Origin: Anaerocolumna sp.
Lineage (GTDB): Bacteria > Bacillota > Clostridia > Lachnospirales > Lachnospiraceae
NCBI GenBank assembly: GCA_029256035.1
Contig: JAQSYR010000022.1
Coordinates: 1-10,902 of the forward strand
Direction of reading: 5' to 3'
Length of the DNA stretch: 10,902 nucleotides
In this document: positions 1 through 7,222 of the stretch, in pieces
Layout of the letters: each line of letters opens with the position of its first letter
How positions within the stretch are numbered: the stretch's first letter is position 1
The notes under the pieces: generated by a model
Seen by the model: the letters and a program-made list of their open reading frames with translations, nothing else
What the model was told of the DNA's origin: nothing
The model's database searches: none
Program-made: the position numbers and the translations under genes

Positions 1-54
1 TTTTTTAGTGCATTTATGCTATAAATATAGAATTAATTATAATAATAATCATGA

Positions 55-83
55 TTGTAAACGGATTATTTTGATGGTATAAT
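55..83 (+). promoter_or_regulatory. Sigma-A-type promoter with extended -10 for the cyclic-di-GMP gene pair
   Basis: A -35 box TTGTAA at 55-60 (4 of 6 consensus positions) is followed by a 17-base spacer and a perfect TATAAT at 78-83. A TG dinucleotide one base upstream of the -10 (75-76) makes it an extended -10. Transcription would start near base 90, leaving a leader of about 50 bases before the ATG at 144. No other good promoter lies before base 3283, so the two PAS genes are probably co-transcribed from here. Confidence 0.7.
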
Positions 84-143
84 TATCCTATATTTAGACA
101 AAGTTTGACGATTTTCAACATTAAGCGTATAAAGGGGTATAGG

Positions 144-2339
144 ATGGAATCATTCATGGTGGAATTCTTTGAAGAAACTCCAGTTGCCTTCTCATTTCAT
201 GAAATTATTATGAATCAAGAAGGTAAACCGGTAGACTATAATACGGTAAAAGTTAATCATGCCTTTGAGAATCTAATTGGTTGCAAAGGATCAGAATTAA
301 TAAATCAAAGCCTTTATAAAGTGTTGCCTGATATTTTATATGACAGGAATGAAATTGATGGATTTCTTCATATGATACAAGAGGCCATATTAAGTGGTAA
401 TAAAATGGATACAGTAGCTTATATGAATTCCTTACATAAATATATTAGCATTAGCATTTTTCTTATTGGTAAGGCTCATTTTGCTTGTATGTATCATGAT
501 TTAACCAGTGAGGAATCCGAACGTATTAATGAAATAGAAGCTGTACAGGAAAAAGCCAATCCGTACAAGAAAGCGATAAAGGTAGAGAGCAAGCTGTTAG
601 AGATGATTCTGGATAATGCGCCTATTGGTATCTGGATGACCAATGAAAAGTCCGAAACCATATTTACAAATCGGTTTTTTAACGAGAATTTCAATTTATC
701 CCTAGAAGATTATGCTGGGTGTGTAATGACCAACCTAGATACACTAAATAAAGAAGGTACCCAGTATTATGAAGAAATTGTTACCTTTCATGATAACAAG
801 AAACATTTTATAGAAACCATTAAAACCAAAGTGCGGGATCAAAATGGTATCGTTCAGGGAGTATTAGGACTTGGTGTGGATATTACTGAGAAAAAAGAAT
901 CGGAGAGAGCGTTGAATGAAAGTGAATCCAAATTCAGAGCCATAAGTGAATCTGCTTTGGATGCCGTTATCATGATGGATGGTGAAGGCAAAGTAGCTTA
1001 TTGGAGTCCCTCAGCTGAACGAATTTTTGGGTATACCAAGGAAGAAATATTAGGAGAAAACTTACATAATAAAATTATGCCGGAAAGATATCAGCAGCAA
1101 TTTATCAGTGGATTTACTGAATTTAAAGATACGGGCAAGGGGCCTTCCATTGGAACTCTGATAGAATTAATGGCAATACACAAATGTGGCAGAGAATTCC
1201 CAATTGAAATGGCTTTATCTTCTGTCTATTTACAGCAGCAATATATGGCTACGGCAATGATAAGGGACATTACTATTAGAAAAGAAGCTGAGAAAATTAT
1301 TAGGGATAGGCAGGAACAGATAGATTATTTATATAACCATGACTACCTAACAGGTTTATTTAACCGTATGTATGTGGAGAAGGTTACAAAAGAAATAGAC
1401 AATAATTGTAGTAATTTACCATACACTTATATGATATTAGACATTAACGGACTTAAACTTACCAATGATGCATTTGGTCATGAAATGGGAGATCGATTAA
1501 TAATTAAGGTGGCATATATCTTAAAGGAATTATTTAGAAATCATGGACTGATCGGACGATTTAGTGGTGATGAATTTGTAGCAATTTTTCCTAATACGGA
1601 TACTGTCATGGCAGATCAGATAAAAGCAGAGATCCTTCAGGCAATTTCAAATACAAAGATGGATTCGGTCATTTTATCCGTTGCAATTGGATATGCTACA
1701 AAAACCAGTAACGAACAAGAAATTTCAGAGATATTAAAAGAAGCTAGTTATATGATGCATAAGGATAAGCTAAAACATGGTAAGACTATGAGAAGCCAGA
1801 CACTTGAAACAGTTTTGCGTAATATTAACAATCATTATAGCAATGAGCAAGTTCATACAGAACGTGTTTCACAATACTGTGAATTGATTGCCCGGGCAAT
1901 GGGTTTTAGAGAAAATGAAGTGTTTGAAATTAAACTTGCCGGAAGTTTACATGATGTTGGTAAAATTATGGTCCCTGCAGAATTGCTAAATAAGGTTGAA
2001 AAATTAACTGAGAAAGAGAAACAAATAATTAATCGACACCCAGAAACAGGTTATCAGATTTTAAAAGGAGTAGATGAATATGCTCATCTTGCAGAAATAG
2101 TTTTATATCATCATGAACGATGGGATGGCAAGGGGTATCCTAGTGGTTTAAGGGAATCTGCTATTCCCATTCAGTCAAGGATTATTACAGTAGCAGACGC
2201 TTTCGAAGCAATGACTGCAAAGAGAAGCTATCAAAAATCAAAAACCAAAGAGGAGGCTATGGCTGAACTAAGAAAATGTGCAGGTACTCAGTTTGATACA
2301 GATATTGTTGATATATTTATTTCCAAGGTACTATTATAA
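144..2339 (+). CDS. PAS-PAS-PAS-GGDEF-HD-GYP protein (cyclic-di-GMP signalling)
   Basis: Likely cytosolic sensor for cyclic-di-GMP turnover; no membrane segment is seen. The frame is open from a TTG at 105, but ATG 144 has AAAGGGG six bases upstream, giving 731 residues. Counting from the TTG frame (subtract 13 for the ATG start): PAS-like regions at about 25-135, 163-265 and 274-392, then a GGDEF domain at about 405-560 and an HD-GYP domain at about 570-744. The GGDEF domain keeps DYLTGLFNR, the metal-binding Asp446 and TND, but the signature reads SGDEF (487-491). The inhibitory RxxD site is lost (RNHG, 478-481). The HD-GYP domain has HDVGK (616-620), His645, HHE and DGKGYP (669-679) and Asp698, the expected metal and substrate residues, so cyclic-di-GMP hydrolysis is the likelier output. 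The PAS ligands cannot be told from sequence. It is followed 40 bases later by a second GGDEF gene, probably in the same transcript. Confidence 0.93.
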   Translation: MESFMVEFFEETPVAFSFHEIIMNQEGKPVDYNTVKVNHAFENLIGCKGSELINQSLYKVLPDILYDRNEIDGFLHMIQEAILSGNKMDTVAYMNSLHKYISISIFLIGKAHFACMYHDLTSEESERINEIEAVQEKANPYKKAIKVESKLLEMILDNAPIGIWMTNEKSETIFTNRFFNENFNLSLEDYAGCVMTNLDTLNKEGTQYYEEIVTFHDNKKHFIETIKTKVRDQNGIVQGVLGLGVDITEKKESERALNESESKFRAISESALDAVIMMDGEGKVAYWSPSAERIFGYTKEEILGENLHNKIMPERYQQQFISGFTEFKDTGKGPSIGTLIELMAIHKCGREFPIEMALSSVYLQQQYMATAMIRDITIRKEAEKIIRDRQEQIDYLYNHDYLTGLFNRMYVEKVTKEIDNNCSNLPYTYMILDINGLKLTNDAFGHEMGDRLIIKVAYILKELFRNHGLIGRFSGDEFVAIFPNTDTVMADQIKAEILQAISNTKMDSVILSVAIGYATKTSNEQEISEILKEASYMMHKDKLKHGKTMRSQTLETVLRNINNHYSNEQVHTERVSQYCELIARAMGFRENEVFEIKLAGSLHDVGKIMVPAELLNKVEKLTEKEKQIINRHPETGYQILKGVDEYAHLAEIVLYHHERWDGKGYPSGLRESAIPIQSRIITVADAFEAMTAKRSYQKSKTKEEAMAELRKCAGTQFDTDIVDIFISKVLL

Positions 2340-2379
2340 ATAGACCGGTTAATGCCGGTACATAGTTTGGAGGGAACGT

Positions 2380-3282
2380 ATGTTAAGGGTTGGAGATGAG
2401 TTTTATAAGAACATGCTGGAGAATATTTATGACGGGGTATATTTCGTTGATAATGAAAGAAAGATTACTTTTTGGAATAAAGGAGCAGAAAGAATTACTG
2501 GTTTTACAGCTGCTGAAGTAATTGACCATTTTTGCTTTGATAATATTCTAAATCATATTAATGAGGATGGGGTACAACTTTGTCAGCACTTATGTCCTCT
2601 AGAGAATACAATCAAGACTGGTAATAAAGGAGAGATTTCTGTTTTCCTTCATCACAAGAACGGTTACAGGGTACCTATTACTGTAAAAGCGGTACCTATT
2701 TATCAAGGGGAAAAAATTATTGGTGCAGTAGAAATATTTACAGATGATTCAAATAAACAGGTCTTATTGGACAATATGAATGAATTAAAAATTATTGCAA
2801 TGATTGATCAGCTTACCGAATTACCGAACCGAAGATATGTTGAAACAAAATTAATTTCAAAATTAAATGAATATGCAAATTTAGGAATTCCATTTGGCAT
2901 TGCATTTATGGACATTGATCATTTTAAAAAGTTTAATGATACATATGGACATGACGTAGGTGATGAAATCCTTAAAATGGTATCCAACACTTTTAAAAAC
3001 AATATAAGAAGCTCAGATTTTATTGGACGTTGGGGTGGAGAAGAGTTTGTCGCCATTATGACAAATGTGAATCAGGAAAAATTATTTCACTTATCTCAAA
3101 AATTGAGAGCCTTAATTGAAAAATCTGTAATGCGAAAGGGAACAGAAGAATTAAGAGTGACAATCTCCATTGGTTCTACCATATGTCAGGAGAATGACTC
3201 CATGAACACTATATTAAAACGTGCAGATGAACTTCTTTATAAAAGTAAAGGAAACGGGAGAAATATGGTTTCCGTTGAATAA
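2380..3282 (+). CDS. PAS-GGDEF diguanylate cyclase
   Basis: Predicted to make cyclic-di-GMP from two GTP molecules in the cytosol. The ATG follows GGAGGG at 2369-2374 with five bases between. The 300-residue chain has one PAS domain (about 10-125) joined by a short linker (about 125-140) to a complete GGDEF domain (about 140-300). Catalytic features are intact: DQLTELPNRR, DIDHFKKFND with the metal-binding Asp, GHDVGD, and GGEEF at 219-223. The product-inhibition motif RSSD sits at 210-213, five residues before GGEEF. The PAS domain contains a cysteine-bearing segment, Cys52, then Cys68 and Cys72 in LCQHLCPL, which recurs in many GGDEF proteins with N-terminal PAS domains. A redox or metal role for it is possible but unproven. 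It lies 40 bases behind the triple-PAS GGDEF/HD-GYP gene and has no obvious promoter of its own, suggesting a bicistronic unit. Confidence 0.94.
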   Translation: MLRVGDEFYKNMLENIYDGVYFVDNERKITFWNKGAERITGFTAAEVIDHFCFDNILNHINEDGVQLCQHLCPLENTIKTGNKGEISVFLHHKNGYRVPITVKAVPIYQGEKIIGAVEIFTDDSNKQVLLDNMNELKIIAMIDQLTELPNRRYVETKLISKLNEYANLGIPFGIAFMDIDHFKKFNDTYGHDVGDEILKMVSNTFKNNIRSSDFIGRWGGEEFVAIMTNVNQEKLFHLSQKLRALIEKSVMRKGTEELRVTISIGSTICQENDSMNTILKRADELLYKSKGNGRNMVSVE

Positions 3283-3350
3283 TTAAAAGTATTTAAATCT
3301 AAAATCATCTAAAAATTTAAGTAGGATTAGGTACCGTCGATTAGGGCGAA

Positions 3351-3357
3351 GGAGGAG
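3351..3357 (+). promoter_or_regulatory. Strong ribosome binding site without a standard in-frame start codon
   Basis: GGAGGAG here is as strong as any ribosome binding site in the window. The frame of the following small gene is open from 3331 but contains no ATG, GTG, TTG or CTG before 3475, over 110 bases away. In that frame the only start-like codon at proper distance is ATT at 3364 (six bases after the site). A TTG at 3368 in another frame opens only eight codons before TAA at 3392-3394. Confidence 0.7.
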
Positions 3358-3363
3358 TATTTT

Positions 3364-3768
3364 ATTTTTGAGCATTATGAACATGTTTTTTTAAATGTAT
3401 TATTTTTAGCTAATAAAAGGTCAAAAGTAGCAAATTCCGAGGATAAAAATGGTTCTGTTTTAGACTCTCATGATATGATACAAAAGAATCAATTTATAAA
3501 AGTCAGCAGAGAAATTTTTGACTATTGTCAGACACTGGAATATGAGACTATAAAAGTACTGCAGACCATCATGTGTATAGGAAGGGACAAAGATCATAAT
3601 CATCTATTAGATAAAAATGAAATATATGAAAGAGCAAGAAAATATAAAGATAATATAATCGGATGGAGAACAAAGGATCTGGATATTTATCAAATTATAG
3701 AAAAAGAATTGCTGCACCAATATTTAAGAGATGGATTAGCAATTCTTGGAATGGAACATTTAATATAA
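3364..3768 (+). CDS. Small protein of unknown function, non-standard start likely
   Basis: Function not recognised. The safest part is 3475-3768 (97 residues from ATG 3475), but that ATG has no ribosome binding site. The reading frame continues upstream without a stop, and GGAGGAG at 3351-3357 sits six bases before an in-frame ATT at 3364, which would give 134 residues. A one-base slip in the T run at 3386-3392, entering from TTG 3368, is the alternative. The extra N-terminal part reads as plausible protein (residues such as EHYEHVFLNVLFLANKR). The chain is charged, mostly helical in character, with no signal peptide or membrane segment. The motif IGRDKDHN, followed by a C-terminal LLHQYLRDGLAIL, loosely recalls the DUF3775 family; this is a memory-based guess. 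It follows the diguanylate cyclase by about 80 bases and ends at the hairpin terminator shared with the convergent flippase gene. Confidence 0.6.
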   Translation: MFEHYEHVFLNVLFLANKRSKVANSEDKNGSVLDSHDMIQKNQFIKVSREIFDYCQTLEYETIKVLQTIMCIGRDKDHNHLLDKNEIYERARKYKDNIIGWRTKDLDIYQIIEKELLHQYLRDGLAILGMEHLI

Positions 3769-3779
3769 AAAATACGATT

Positions 3780-3819
3780 AGCTGTTTACTTAAAATCTTT
3801 TAAGGAAACAGCTTTTGTT
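3780..3819 (+). terminator. Long hairpin terminator overlapping the end of the convergent flippase gene
   Basis: Left arm AGCTGTTT-A-CTTAAAA (3780-3795) pairs with TTTTAAG-G-AAACAGCT (3798-3813): 15 of 16 arm positions are complementary, with an A/G mismatch in the middle and a very tight turn. TTTTGTT (3813-3819) follows on the + strand, so it should stop transcription of the small gene. The right part of the hairpin is coding sequence for the last nine codons and stop of the flippase on the other strand. On that strand a T run occurs only about five bases beyond the stem, so bidirectional activity is possible but weaker. Confidence 0.8.
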
Positions 3820-5318
3820 ATTCCTAAAAATATAACATAAAGAACCGATAATGCAAGACAAAAACCAAGAAGAATAAGGATGCCACCGTGATTTGGGGAT
3901 ATATATTCATAAAGCCGATATAATAAATAACTGCATAACGTAATTACAATGCCTGGTTTTAAAATCCAGTCAGATGCATGAAAAACTGGCTTTATATTCT
4001 TCATAACAAGAATTCCATCAAATGTTGTAATGACCAGTTGGCTAATTAACAGGCTGTTTAAGTAACCATGAATACCATTTATTGGAACCAGATAGAGCAT
4101 TAACAATATACGTGTTACAAGACCGATAATAGAATTGATAAATGTTAAATGTGCCTTACCCATACCGTTAATTATACTGCTTAAAGTAGTGGTAATATAG
4201 AGAAATGGGCACAGCCATGCCATGGTAGTAATCAAGTTTCCGGCAAGTTCATTATGAAATACTACATTTCCTAGAGACTGACCAAAGGTAAGAAAAATGC
4301 CAGCACCCAGGATTCCTATCATAAGACTGTATTTAATCGATAATCCAGTTGTTTTACGAATGAGAGGAACATTTCCTGCAGCTTGGGCTTCTGAAATAGT
4401 CGGAAGGAGCAGAACAGACAAAGAATTGGTAATGGCAGAAGGAAACATAATAAATGGAATTGCCATACCATTCAATATACCGTAGATACTTAAAGCTTCT
4501 GCATTGCTTAGGCCGGATTGGCGCAGCAAATTAGGTATTAATATTGCTTCAAGGCTATGTAACAAACTAATTAACAGACGATTTGCTGTAAGCGGTGCAC
4601 TAAAACGAACAATATTCCCAGTGATAGTTCTTTTTCTTAAGGCCTTATTATGGTCTGACTTCATAGAATGACGAACCTCTTTTGGTGCCTTATTTATACC
4701 AAGGGAAAGTACATTAAATAAAGTAGAAGCTACTTCCCCAACTACCAGGCCAAATACTGCCATTCCACAGGTGACCTTAAGATCTCCATTCCCAACGTAG
4801 GCTGCCAAAAAGTAAACACAGATTACGCGGACTAACTGTTCTAGTAATTGGGTCATAGCAGGCACACCTGCTTTTTTTAATCCATAATAGTATCCATTAA
4901 TACACGAGGTGATTCCGCAGAATGGAAATGCAAATGCCAGTATACGAACAGAATCACCGCTTCTTGGCTCCATCAATACATTTTTAGCTAATAGGTCAGC
5001 ATTTAGATAAGTTATAATGGATAAAACAGTTGCCAGACTTAAGGAGAGAAAAATTCCAATCTTTAAGGTTCTGTTAATGTTTTTATATCGCTGTCTGCCT
5101 AATTCTGTTGCTACAAATTTAGAAATGGCAGTTTGAATTCCAGAAGCAAATATGGTAAATGCGATGCCGTATATAGGAAATACCAACTGATAAATGCCTA
5201 ATTTTTCTGCCCCCATTGCATTGGAGAGATAGATGCGGTAGAAAAAACCAATAATTCGCGTTAAAAGTCCAGCCAAGGTAAGAACGGCAGTACCTTTTAT
5301 GAGATTACTTTTGCTCAT
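3786..5318 (-). CDS. spoVB: SpoVB/MurJ-type polysaccharide or lipid-linked precursor flippase (MOP superfamily)
   Basis: Integral membrane protein of 510 residues, close to the length known for Bacillus subtilis SpoVB (about 518). The N-terminus carries the family pattern LIKGTAVLTLAGLLTRIIGFFYRI, written here by position (about 6-29), followed by IGxY-like GIYQLVFPIYG (41-51) and SGIQTAISKFVA (59-70). Hydrophobic spans run through the whole chain, consistent with about 14 membrane helices, with a basic cytosolic loop near 207-232. The family moves lipid-linked sugar precursors across the membrane; SpoVB acts in spore cortex formation. Clostridia usually carry several paralogues, so a general export role is equally possible. 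The ATG at 5318 has only a weak ribosome binding site (TAGGT on the minus strand). A weak minus-strand promoter may lie at 5350-5378 (TTGTTT, 17-base spacer, TTTAAT). It diverges from iscR and converges on the small gene at its 3' side. Confidence 0.88.
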   Translation of the reverse strand: MSKSNLIKGTAVLTLAGLLTRIIGFFYRIYLSNAMGAEKLGIYQLVFPIYGIAFTIFASGIQTAISKFVATELGRQRYKNINRTLKIGIFLSLSLATVLSIITYLNADLLAKNVLMEPRSGDSVRILAFAFPFCGITSCINGYYYGLKKAGVPAMTQLLEQLVRVICVYFLAAYVGNGDLKVTCGMAVFGLVVGEVASTLFNVLSLGINKAPKEVRHSMKSDHNKALRKRTITGNIVRFSAPLTANRLLISLLHSLEAILIPNLLRQSGLSNAEALSIYGILNGMAIPFIMFPSAITNSLSVLLLPTISEAQAAGNVPLIRKTTGLSIKYSLMIGILGAGIFLTFGQSLGNVVFHNELAGNLITTMAWLCPFLYITTTLSSIINGMGKAHLTFINSIIGLVTRILLMLYLVPINGIHGYLNSLLISQLVITTFDGILVMKNIKPVFHASDWILKPGIVITLCSYLLYRLYEYISPNHGGILILLGFCLALSVLYVIFLGITKAVSLKDFK

Positions 5319-5391
5319 TGTAATACCTACATTTCAATAAAAGAACTTAATTAAATATATTCGAGGCAGGTAAAACAATTCCAGAATCTTA

Positions 5392-5420
5392 TTGACAAAT
5401 GCAAGGACTAATGATATTAT
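5392..5420 (+). promoter_or_regulatory. iscR operon promoter
   Basis: Perfect -35 TTGACA (5392-5397), a 17-base spacer, and -10 TATTAT (5415-5420) preceded by TG at 5412-5413. This is the strongest promoter seen in the window and should start transcription near 5427, about 90 bases before the iscR start codon. Its position shows that the in-frame ATG at 5399 cannot be the iscR start, because it lies inside the promoter. Confidence 0.88.
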
Positions 5421-5434
5421 TTACAATAAAGTGT

Positions 5435-5483
5435 ACTAAATTAGTAGGAAATGATTTAGTAGGAAATAATTTAGTGGGATTTA
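5435..5483 (+). promoter_or_regulatory. Candidate IscR operator: palindrome plus tandem 15-base half-site repeats
   Basis: ACTAAATTAGT at 5435-5445 has perfect 5-base arms around one A and fits the core ACT-N5-AGT of the type 1 IscR box known from Escherichia coli; the outer E. coli positions are not matched. From 5439 a 15-base unit is repeated three times (5439-5453, 5454-5468, 5469-5483), each carrying TTAGT followed by AGG or GGG. The array starts about 8 bases past the predicted transcription start, a good place for repression. Binding by IscR is inferred, not shown. Confidence 0.6.
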
Positions 5484-5515
5484 AAGGAAGGGAAAATCAT
5501 AAGAGAGGTGATTCT

Positions 5516-5998
5516 ATGAAGCTGTCTACAAAGGGCAGATATGGTTTAAGAGCTGTGTTGGATTTAGCAATTAATGGTGAAAAGGAAGCCGTCGCCTTAA
5601 GTGGGATTGCAGAGCGCCAGAAGATATCTATTAGTTACTTAGAGCAATTAATCGCAAAATTGAAGAAAGCCGGAATTGTAAACAGCGTAAGAGGAGCACA
5701 AGGCGGTTATCTTTTGGCTAAAAAACCGGAGGAAATATCCGTAGGCGATATTTTACGTGCCCTAGAAGGAGATTTAAACCCGGTAAATTGTTCGGAAGTT
5801 GTGGGTAGCAAAGATAGCTGCTCCGGTTCTGAGCTATGTGTAACAAAATATGTGTGGATGCGTATTAGTGATAGTATAAATAATGCAGTTGACACAATTA
5901 AACTCTCTGAATTAATAGAAGAAAGCAAAAAAGTTATGTCTGAACATGGACTAATTGATATTGATTTAGGTGAGATTAAGCCTAGTTGTGGGCAATAA
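5516..5998 (+). CDS. iscR: IscR, Rrf2-family iron-sulfur responsive transcription regulator
   Basis: Cytosolic repressor expected to sense iron-sulfur cluster supply and control its own operon. The start is ATG 5516, five bases after AGAGGTG (5504-5510), giving 160 residues and the standard Rrf2 beginning MKLSTKGRYGLRA. A winged helix-turn-helix fills about residues 1-70, with SISYLEQLIAKLKKAG and the wing RGAQGGYLLA. Three cysteines, Cys92, Cys102 and Cys108, match the cluster-binding cysteines of E. coli IscR (92, 98, 104), except that the first gap is nine residues rather than five. CymR-type Rrf2 proteins lack this triad, which favours IscR. A long helix and a tail with one more Cys (158) complete it. 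The promoter and palindromic repeats just upstream, and iscS 30 bases downstream, support autoregulation of a cluster-building operon. In-frame sequence before 5516 is promoter and leader. Confidence 0.93.
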   Translation: MKLSTKGRYGLRAVLDLAINGEKEAVALSGIAERQKISISYLEQLIAKLKKAGIVNSVRGAQGGYLLAKKPEEISVGDILRALEGDLNPVNCSEVVGSKDSCSGSELCVTKYVWMRISDSINNAVDTIKLSELIEESKKVMSEHGLIDIDLGEIKPSCGQ

Positions 5999-6028
5999 GA
6001 CAGATTAAGATTATAGGAGATGACGGAT

Positions 6029-7222
6029 ATGGATAAGTTAATTTATTTAGACAATGCTGCAACAACAAAAACCAGACCAGAGGTTGTAGAAGCTATGCTT
6101 CCTTACTTTACAGAAAAGTTTGGTAACCCTTCCAGTATTTATGAGTTTGCTTCACAGAATAAAAAAGCAGTAGAGGAAGCCAGAAACAGTATTGCAAAAG
6201 CATTAGGTACTAATTCATCGGATATTTATTTCACTGCTAGTGGAACAGAAGCAGATAACTGGGCAATCAAAGGTGCAGTTGAAGCATATGGCGCAAAAGG
6301 CAATCACATTATTACTTCAAAAATTGAACATCATGCAATCCATCATACCTGTGATTATTTAGAAAAATTAGGAGCAGAAGTGACATACATTGATGTTGAT
6401 GAAAATGGATTAATAAAGCTGGATGAATTAAAGAAGGCCATCCGTCCTACAACAATACTTATCTCTGTAATGTTTGCCAATAATGAGATTGGCACCATTC
6501 AACCTATCAAAGAAATTGGCGAAATCGCAAAAGCGAACAATATCTTATTCCATACCGATGCTGTACAGGCTTTTGGGCAGCTTGACATAGATGTTAATGA
6601 ACTAAACATTGATATGTTAAGTGCCAGCGGTCATAAATTAAATGGTCCAAAAGGAATTGGTTTCTTATATATCAGAAAGGGTCTAAAATTAAGATCTTAT
6701 ATTCATGGTGGAGCACAAGAAAGACATAGAAGAGCCGGAACAGAAAATGTACCGGGAATTGTAGGACTTGGCAAAGCAGTTGATATTGCAATGGAAACCT
6801 TAAAGGAACGTCAGGAAACAGAAATTGCACTTAGAGATTATTTAATCAATAAGGTTTTAACTGAAATACCTTATGTCAGATTAAATGGACATAGAACAAA
6901 ACGCCTTCCAAATAATGCAAACTTTAGTTTCCAATTTATTGAAGGGGAATCTCTGCTGATTATGCTGGATATGAAAAAAATCTGCGCATCCAGTGGATCT
7001 GCATGTACTTCCGGTTCCTTAGATCCTTCCCATGTATTACTGGCAATTGGACTTCCGCATGAAATTGCACATGGTTCCTTACGTTTGACATTAAATGAAG
7101 AGATAACAAAAGAGGACTTAGATTATGTAGTAGAGCAAATTAAGGAAATCGTAACAAAATTACGTTCCATGTCTCCACTATATGAAGATTTCGTTAAAAA
7201 TGGCAATCATAAAAACAATTAA
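6029..7222 (+). CDS. iscS: IscS/NifS cysteine desulfurase
   Basis: PLP enzyme that converts cysteine to alanine and hands the sulfur, as an enzyme persulfide, to IscU and MnmA. AGGAG at 6015-6019 abuts the in-frame ATG at 6020, so the next ATG at 6029, nine bases away, is the likely start; this gives 397 residues beginning MDKLIYLDNAATT. In this numbering the catalytic His is in EHHAIHH (about 101-106), Asp and Gln contacts to PLP are in HTDAVQAFG, the Schiff-base lysine is Lys203 in SGHKLNGPKG, and the persulfide cysteine is Cys326 in SSGSACTSG. The SSGSAC loop is the class I (IscS/NifS) type rather than SufS. The chain is full length. It is 30 bases after iscR and about 50 bases before iscU, in one operon. 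No nif structural genes are visible, so a housekeeping role is favoured. Confidence 0.96.
   Translation: MDKLIYLDNAATTKTRPEVVEAMLPYFTEKFGNPSSIYEFASQNKKAVEEARNSIAKALGTNSSDIYFTASGTEADNWAIKGAVEAYGAKGNHIITSKIEHHAIHHTCDYLEKLGAEVTYIDVDENGLIKLDELKKAIRPTTILISVMFANNEIGTIQPIKEIGEIAKANNILFHTDAVQAFGQLDIDVNELNIDMLSASGHKLNGPKGIGFLYIRKGLKLRSYIHGGAQERHRRAGTENVPGIVGLGKAVDIAMETLKERQETEIALRDYLINKVLTEIPYVRLNGHRTKRLPNNANFSFQFIEGESLLIMLDMKKICASSGSACTSGSLDPSHVLLAIGLPHEIAHGSLRLTLNEEITKEDLDYVVEQIKEIVTKLRSMSPLYEDFVKNGNHKNN

Noticed and set aside
105..143. Start of the triple-PAS protein at TTG 105
   Set aside because: No good ribosome binding site before it; AAAGGGG correctly precedes ATG 144.
494..694. Minus-strand open frame of 66 codons
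   Set aside because: Lies entirely inside the PAS coding region and has no ribosome binding site or family resemblance.
2344..2359. Small hairpin ACCGG-N6-CCGGT between the two cyclic-di-GMP genes as a terminator or riboswitch
   Set aside because: Only five base pairs, no T tail, and no resemblance to a known cyclic-di-GMP riboswitch.
5399..5515. N-terminal extension of IscR from ATG 5399
   Set aside because: This stretch contains the -10 box, transcription start and operator repeats; ATG 5516 has a proper ribosome binding site and gives the standard Rrf2 N-terminus.
5421..5515. Riboswitch or T-box in the iscR leader
   Set aside because: No terminator hairpin or T-box motif; the leader is explained by tandem repeats and a ribosome binding site.
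5707..5928. Minus-strand open frame within iscR
   Set aside because: Shadow of iscR; the + strand gene is unambiguous.
6020..6028. iscS start at ATG 6020
   Set aside because: AGGAG directly abuts this ATG, leaving no spacing; ATG 6029 is correctly spaced and starts the conserved sequence.
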